Positions 57,839 through 64,000 of a stretch of DNA of 64,000 nt are shown here, piece by piece. The first letter of the stretch is position 1, and the number at the start of each line of letters is the position of its first letter. Under the pieces are notes generated by a model, which had not been told where the DNA came from, ran no database searches, and was given only the letters and a program-made list of their open reading frames with translations. The stretch comes from Chrysaora quinquecirrha. Taxonomy: Eukaryota; Cnidaria; Scyphozoa; Semaeostomeae; Pelagiidae. The translations under genes were made by a program, and so were the position numbers. The stretch lies in the NCBI GenBank assembly GCA_014526335.1, contig JACTAT010000006.1, positions 4,471,202-4,535,201 on the forward strand, given 5' to 3'.

Positions 57839-60686
57839 ATGGCACGTCGCAGAAATTCTGAAGTTAGCCTTTGCATAAAATATCTGCTGTTTTTCTTCAA
57901 TGTATTCTTTTGGGTGAGTAGAATATATATAGTTTAGACACACAAATCACAATCCTTAGGTTGTCATCAGTGTGTATTTTTATCTGTTGTGGTGAAGAAA
58001 TTCTCTGCAAAGTGTTTGGTGAGAGATTAGAATTGGTTTGGTTGATTGAATTGATAATCATATCATGCAAATCATAGATGTGGCAAAACATCTTAAAGGT
58101 CTCCTGCTACCTCCATGCCAGAATAGTTGCGTGAATATAGCTGCAACACTTTCTAGACAAGTCGGCCCACTCCACTTCCAAGTTGGCCCACCCCTATGGA
58201 CAAGTCGGCCACCGCAATGTCAGCCCATGACATTATTTGCTGGGGCTGCAACCCCCAAACCCCCACTTTAACAATTTACATATACAATTACGTGTACAAT
58301 CTATTATATTTTAGTGGGCAAATGTGGTATATGCTGAAAGGCCAACTTGTCTAACACATGGTGGGCTGACTTGGCAATGGGCCGACTTGTCCTGTTACCA
58401 CTGCAACAATAGATCAAGTGGTCCATGTCCAAAATAGTATAATACTCTTGCTCTGGAAACCATGATGGTCAGCCAACCACTTCCTAAATTGAGCAGCTTT
58501 GTAGAGATGGGGGTGCCTGCCAGCAGATCTTCCAGTTTTGATGCAATAAGACTATGAGGAGCAGTGTGATAGACTGCATGTATGAGCAAGCTGATGACCT
58601 GATGAGATGTGCAGTTGTTCTCTTTGTAAACCATCCATGCTATTTCACTTTCAAAGTTTCAAATGCCATGCCCATAGTCTAGACTTGATACATAAATTGT
58701 TTGTAATTTGGTTTTTGAATTGAATTTCTGTATGCCAATTCAATGATTCAAACATTATTCAAGAAGTCTTTGAGCACTTAAGACTACGGCGCATCCTTCC
58801 TTAGAGGTGCCAATTTTAGCTGTAATAGCAAATGGGATAATCATATCAAGTCGTAAGCTTACGAGTTTGTAGAGGGATTGTTATAATAATAATAATATAA
58901 GTAGATAAGGGGGCGAAGGCCATGTGGCCTATACAGCCCTGGGTTACTAAAATTTACTTAAATTCAAATCTACTGTAAAACTTGTAATCATCGTACGATT
59001 TTTCGAATCCTTCTATTGATGAACTATTTACTGTATTCCAGTTAAGAGTATTCCAGTCATTCACCACTCTTTGAGAGAAAAAATTCTTTCTGATATTTGA
59101 CCTGCTTCTCATTTTAAAAAATTTCCAGTTATGACCCCTTGTAAAGTTCTGCCTTACTTCGAAGAACAAAGATGAGTCTGTGTCTATATAACCATTCAGA
59201 ATTTTGAATGTAAGAATCATATCACCACGTTGCCGCCTGTATTCTAACGATGGCAAATTCAATATGCGAAGACGATCTCTATATGCAAGGTTTTTAATGG
59301 AGCTCACTAGTTTTGTTGCCCTTCTTTGTACAGCTTCTATTGCTTTAATATGTTTGATAAGATATGGATGCCAAATCGCTCCAGCACTTTCCAGCAGAGG
59401 ACGAACAAGGCTCTTGTATAATGACAGAAATACATTTTTATCAATAAATTTAAATGTTCTCTTAATGGATCCACTTAATGGATTCTTAATGGATTCTCGT
59501 AATGGATTCTCTTAATGTTGATTAGAATCTCATCTGGACCACTTTTGGTAACCCTTCCGGTCAAAATAGGCATCATTTGTGGTCTCTGGCATAGGCTTCA
59601 GGGCCAATTTTAGCCCTATTCAGAGTTAACATATGGCACTTGCACAATGGAGAATTTGAACCAAGTCTTCTGCCATTCATGCTTGGCTATTTAAAACGTA
59701 TTTAATATTTAGTATTTAGCTTTTAGATGCAGCTAGATATTTCATGCCTGTTTTTTTTTGGCCTTTATTAACTTGGGTATTTTTGTCTCTTTTCTAGATT
59801 GTTGGAGGGGTAACACTTGGAGTTGGTGCCTGGGCAAGACTTGAGAACTCAAAGACACATACTCATGTTAATAATTTTGCTGATTGGGATTTAGATCCTG
59901 CTTTGTTGCTGATTGGCATTGGGTTCATAATATTTCTTCTTGGGTTTTGTGGATGTGTTGGTGCATTGAGAGAAAATATCATGCTGTTGAAGTTTGTAAG
60001 TATCTCTTTATATCAAGACTAGCCTTGGTAGGCAATGGGTTGAATTTTTCAGTCTCAGTCATGAAATTGCAAATTACATGGAAAGACATTCCTTTCACTG
60101 ATAAAAGGATTTCTTTCTGCAAATTGGATTCTGTATTTTGTTTAGCCAATTTGAACAATGAATTTGCATCCTGTTGATTGGAAAATTGTATTCCCATTAA
60201 TATGAAATCACAATGGCTTCTCACGTGGCTTTTCACAATTACTTCCATCTACAAATATACGTTCTGCCCCATTTTATTTAAAGACTAATGCATATTCTTT
60301 CAATCCAAAAAAGTTCTTTTCATTTTTGAATCGTTTACGTGGAGGATAACCTCCGATAGCCAATAGGTGATTCAAAAGATACCCATTGTTTTGCAGTGGG
60401 TAGAGTAGACTTTGACTTGTATGTGAACATATGTATATAAATGCATACCAACATACTTGCATACACTTGTGTTAGTTTTATTTTACAATTAGGCCTCTCT
60501 AGTTCAATGATAATCAGAAACTTCATGGTAAAACCTACCCTTTTAACGTCAAAAATTTTTCACCTCAATCTGTAAATATGCATATTGGAAGCGATAAAAT
60601 TCTATTTTCAGTTCTCAATTTCGCTGTCTATAATCTTCTTCCTGCAACTGGCAGCTGGTTGTATTGGATTTATTTTCAGGAATAAG
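57839..60686 (+). CDS. Tetraspanin, TSPAN33/TspanC8-like (first three coding exons, 3' incomplete)
   Basis: Three exons, 57839-57913, 59798-59995 and 60612-60686, all phase 0, giving 116 residues. The start 'MARRRNSEVSLCIKYLLFFF' leads directly into the first membrane span, with a short N-terminal tail. Exon 2 has the small extracellular loop and span 2, ending in the tetraspanin hallmark 'GFCGCVGALREN'. Exon 3 holds span 3 ('FFLQLAAGCIGFIFRN'). The pattern 'VKYLLFFFN..FW' then 'ARLE', 'DPA.LLI' and 'FCGC.G.LREN' is closest to TSPAN33 and other TspanC8 members, which escort ADAM10. The large loop with CCG and the fourth span are not in the window. Intron 3 is filled with 98-bp repeats. Confidence 0.9.
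58152..58396. mobile_element. About 245-bp MITE, 'GACAAGTCGGCCCAC' family
   Basis: Ends 'tagacaagtcggcccac' and 'gggccgacttgtcctg' are inverted. The interior 'ggccaacttgtctaacacat' also occurs in 54881-55384. It is in tetraspanin intron 1. Confidence 0.75.
58925..59480 (-). mobile_element. 5'-truncated CR1-like LINE fragment (reverse-transcriptase C-terminus)
   Basis: The minus-strand frame down to 58954 encodes the C-terminal end of a non-LTR retrotransposon polymerase. It shows 'AVQRRATKLV', 'YRDRLRILNLPSLEYRRQRG', 'TFKILNGY', 'FTRGHNWKFF' and 'RKNFFSQRVVNDWN'. These are the conserved tail words of CR1/L2-type LINEs. The open part is about 118 codons from its first Met and extends further upstream in the same frame. 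It is followed 3' by an 'ataataat' run near 58885. It is in tetraspanin intron 1, antisense. Confidence 0.85.
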
Positions 60687-60984
60687 GTAATACTGATGTC
60701 TTAAGCCTTAACTAACTTTTTTACTCGATCGTTCATTCTCTCGACATTTGATTTCAAAATCGAGCGAAAATCGAACATGGATGACAAAACGATGGCAGAG
60801 CATCCATGTATGACCTATGGAGAGGATCGAAATCTTCAAATGGATTGAAATTTCTGAATATAGCAGTATAGTTGTAGTCACTTGTACTGAATCCATGTAC
60901 ACATACGAGTATCTAGTAGTATATATACATAGGATACATAATATAAAGTCATGTGGCCTGCAACTGCCTGCAACTGCTGTTCCA

Positions 60985-62492
60985 ACAGATGTCTTCTTGA
61001 ATATGGTGTATATAGTGTATATAGAGTATATATAAGTATATGGATGTATATGCCCGTATATAGTGACCCAACCTATGCTTTCACAGATGTCTGCTTGAAT
61101 TTGGTGTATATAGTGTATATAGAGTATATATAAGTATATGGATGTATATGCCCGTATATAGTTGCATATCCCATGCTCTCATAGATGTCTTCTTGAAAAG
61201 GGTGTATATAGTGTATATAGAGTATATATAAGTATATTGATGTATATACGGTATATAGTGACCCAACCTATGCTTTCACAGATGTCTTCTTGAATATGGT
61301 GTATATAGTGTATATAGAGTATATATAAGTATATTGATGTATATACCCGTATATAGTGACCCAACCTATGCTCTCACAGATGTCTTCTTGAATATGGTGT
61401 ATATAGTGTATATAGAGTATATATAAGTATATGGATGTATATACGGTATATAGTGACCAAACCTATGCTCTCATAGATGTCTTCTTGAATATGGTGTATA
61501 TAGTGTATATAGAGTATATATAAGTATATTGATGTATATACCCGTATATAGTGACCCAACCTATGCTCTCACAGATGTCTTCTTGAATATGGTGTATATA
61601 GTGTATATAGAGTATATATAAGTATATGAATGTATATACCCGTATATAGTGACCCAACCTATGCTCTCACAGATGTCTTCTTGAATATGGTGTATATAGT
61701 GTATATAGAGTATATATAAGTATATGGATGTATATACCCGTATATAGTGACCCAACCTATGCTCTCACAGATGTCTTCTTGAATATGGTGTATATAGTGT
61801 ATATAGAGTACATATAAGTATATGGACGTATATACCCGTTTATAGTGACCCAACCTATGCTCTCACAGATGTCTTCTTGAATATTGTGTATATAGTGTAT
61901 ATAGAGTATATATAAGTATATGAATGTATATACCCGTATATAGTGACCCAACCTATGCTCTCACAGATGTCTTCTTGAATATGGTGTATATAGTGTATAT
62001 AGAGTATATATAAGTATATTGATGTATATACCCGTATATAGTGACCCAACCTATGCTCTCACAGATGTCTTCTTGAATATGGTGTATATAGTGTATATAG
62101 AGTATATATAAGTATATTGATGTATATACCAGTATATAGTGACCCAACCTATGCTTTCACAGATGTCTGCTTGAATTTGGTGTATATAGTGTATATAGAG
62201 TATATATAAGTATATGGATGTATATACCCGTATATAGTGACCCAACCTATGCTCTCATAGATGTCTTCTTGAATATGGTGTATATAGTGTATATAGAGTA
62301 TATATAAGTATATTGATGTATATACCCATATATAGTGACCCAACCTATGCTCTCACAGATGTCTTCTTGAATATGGTGTATATAGTGTATATAGAGTATA
62401 TATAAGTATATTGATGTATATACCGGTATATAGTGACCCAACCTATGCTTTCACAGATGTCTGCTTGAATTTGGTGTATATAGTGTATATAG
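60985..62492. repeat. 98-bp minisatellite, left block, in tetraspanin intron 3
   Basis: About 15 units. The consensus is 'gtgacccaacctatgctctc' + 'acagatgtcttcttgaatat' + 'ggtgtatatagtgtatatag' + 'agtatatataagtatat' + '.gatgtatatacccgtatata'. It is strongly AT-rich in the second half. Because 98 is not a multiple of three, each unit shifts frame, which creates a ladder of 64-codon open frames on the minus strand that are not genes. A variant unit with 'gttgcatatcccatgctctc' lies at about 61162-61200. The array resumes at 63499. Confidence 0.97.
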
Positions 62493-63466
62493 TAATTTAA
62501 GATTAAGTAATTTAGATTCAAAGCGTTATGCTAAAATGGCATTTGAAATGTTATGAAATGATGCAAATCTGGGGGTTAAAAACTGGGTTTCAAATGCTAA
62601 AGATCTAGTTCAATCTTACGCTATAACTGATAATGATAGTAAGACCCAAATTAAAGTTAAGATTAAAGACATATTTGCATCGAGAATGGTGGATAAACTT
62701 CAGAGTCATATTAGCAGTGAGAAAAAATTGAGAACGTATGCATTATTTAAAAACTCTTTCAAATTTGAAACGTATTTGGATGTTATAACTAATTTCAAAA
62801 CAAGGAGTAATTTGTGTAAGTTGAGACTTAGTTCTCATACATTACATATAGAAACAGGTAGATATGGAAAAAACCCAACTCCTAAGGAAGAAAGATATTG
62901 CGTCTATTGTAAAGCTAATTCCAATAGTTCCTATGTAGAGGATGAATTTCACTTTTAATGATCTGCCCTCTCTATGCTGAGGAAAGACATCAACTCTTGA
63001 CAGTTGCAAAAGGTAAATATCCAAATACGTCATGCCTAAGTCCTCAAGATCTATTTATTTGGTTGATGAGTCAGGAAGATGTTGAAATGGTAAAAATCTT
63101 AGCAAAAAATGTAACTCTTTCATTTCGTAATCGCGATAAATTCCTGAGCTTAACAACAAAAAAATAGATCAATCTTTTCCGATTTTATTTTTTCCCTTTC
63201 TTTTTTTTTATTTTTTTATTATAATAATCTATATATTATCTGTAGTGTTAGTCATAATCATTTTCTTGTAATCATTGCTGTTTTTAAGATAATAATATCT
63301 TGCTGGTGATTCTTGATGAATTTTTGTTAATAACCTTTATCTTCTAATCGTTGTTAATTTTTGTTATGTTTAGGTTTAGGTTTTTTAATTAATTGTTATT
63401 TTGTTAGTTTTTCATGTTACAGTTGCTAAGTAGATTAAGGGCCATTTCGGCCTATGTATCTACGAT

Positions 63467-63498
<32 letters not shown>
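62493..63498 (+). mobile_element. 5'-truncated LINE inserted into the 98-bp array, with poly(A)
   Basis: About 1 kb of non-repeat sequence interrupts a repeat unit and ends in 27 A residues (63472-63498). The unit resumes at 'tatagagtat', so 'atatag' is present on both sides as a short target-site duplication. The encoded protein is the C-terminal tail of a LINE polymerase: 'KLRTYALFKNSF', 'LCKLRLSSHTLHIETGRY', 'CVYCKAN' and 'VEDEFHF', then 'ICPLYAEER'. The Cys/His pattern 'C..C...H' followed by C belongs to that domain. A one-base loss after 'DEFHF' (near 62955) splits it into frames 62521-62957 and 62958-63167. Confidence 0.9.
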
Positions 63499-63502
<4 letters not shown>

Positions 63503-64000
63503 GAGTATATATAAGTATATGGATGTATATACCCGTATATAGTGACCCAACCTATGCTCTCATAGATGCCTTCTTGAATATGGTGTATATAGTGTATATA
63601 GAGTATATATAAGTATATGGATGTATATGCCCGTATATAGTGACCCAACCTATGCTTTCACAGATGTCTGCTTGAATTTGGTGTATATAGTGTATATAGA
63701 GTATATATAAGTATATGGATGTATATGCCCGTATATAGTTGCATATCCCATGCTCTCATAGATGTCTTCTTGAAAAGGGTGTATATAGTGTATATAGAGT
63801 ATATATAAGTATATTGATGTATATACCGGTATATAGTGACCCAACCTATGCTTTCACAGATGTCTTCTTGAGTATGGTGTATATAGTGTATATAGAGTAT
63901 ATATAAGTATATTGATGTATATACCCGTATATAGTGACCCAACCTATGCTCTCACAGATGTCTTCTTGAATATGGTGTATATAGTGTATATAGAGTATAT
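63499..64000. repeat. 98-bp minisatellite, right block
   Basis: About five further units up to the window edge, continuing in the phase expected if the LINE had landed within one unit. Units at about 63600-63830 match 61025-61260 in their private variants ('gatgtatatgcccgtatata' and 'gttgcatatcccatgctctc'). Confidence 0.95.

Noticed and set aside
61081..62441. Ladder of 61-64-codon minus-strand open frames spaced 98 bases apart
   Set aside because: They are the same repeat read across a frame-shifting 98-bp unit. There is no promoter, splice context or family resemblance.

Overview
The window is AT-rich, intron-dense animal nuclear DNA. The proteins are ordinary metazoan orthologues, introns have GT/AG borders, and the non-coding DNA is full of tRNA-derived SINEs, LINE fragments, short inverted-repeat (MITE-like) elements and minisatellites. 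My inference is an early-branching invertebrate, perhaps an anthozoan cnidarian; the sequence alone does not prove the species. All exon models were built by hand from reading frames, splice sites, matching intron phases and remembered family features. No search was run.

Layout. (1) 1-2.8 kb: an intronless plus-strand gene for a rhodanese + dual-specificity-phosphatase protein (STYXL1/MK-STYX-like) with an intact HCxxGxxR loop and an N-terminal acylation motif. (2) 2.9-3.6 kb: degenerate tandem repeat, then about 2 kb with no recognisable gene. (3) about 16.65-5.6 kb, minus strand: HSPA14 (Hsp70-like, ribosome-associated) in about 17 exons, with SINEs and MITEs in its introns. (4) 55.64-22.18 kb, minus strand: NUP205 (inner-ring nucleoporin) in about 35 exons. 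One intron holds about 5.5 kb of 50-bp minisatellite (39.9-45.4 kb). (5) 57.30-56.16 kb, minus strand: two-exon ribulose-phosphate 3-epimerase (RPE). (6) 57.84 kb onward, plus strand: the first three coding exons of a TSPAN33/TspanC8-like tetraspanin. Its third intron contains a 98-bp minisatellite split by a young LINE insertion, and the gene runs off the window.

The most notable structure is a head-to-tail duplication of about 4.14 kb (16225-20368 and 20369-24517). It covers the junction between two neighbouring genes, the last exons of NUP205 and the promoter plus first two exons of HSPA14. One breakpoint lies inside a NUP205 exon and the other in HSPA14 intron 2. Each gene therefore remains complete: NUP205 ends in the right-hand copy and HSPA14 starts in the left-hand copy. 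The event leaves an orphan HSPA14 5' end and an orphan, still-open NUP205 3' end. The two copies are nearly identical over the HSPA14 end and clearly more diverged over the NUP205 end.

Other points worth checking are two single-base frame breaks in otherwise intact NUP205 exons, a patch of the 50-bp array that has become 51 bp per unit and is open on both strands, a 162-bp MITE with a perfect 9-bp target duplication, several families of inverted-repeat elements, and a head-to-head RPE/tetraspanin pair separated by about 540 bp. I found no CRISPR array, rRNA or canonical tRNA gene.
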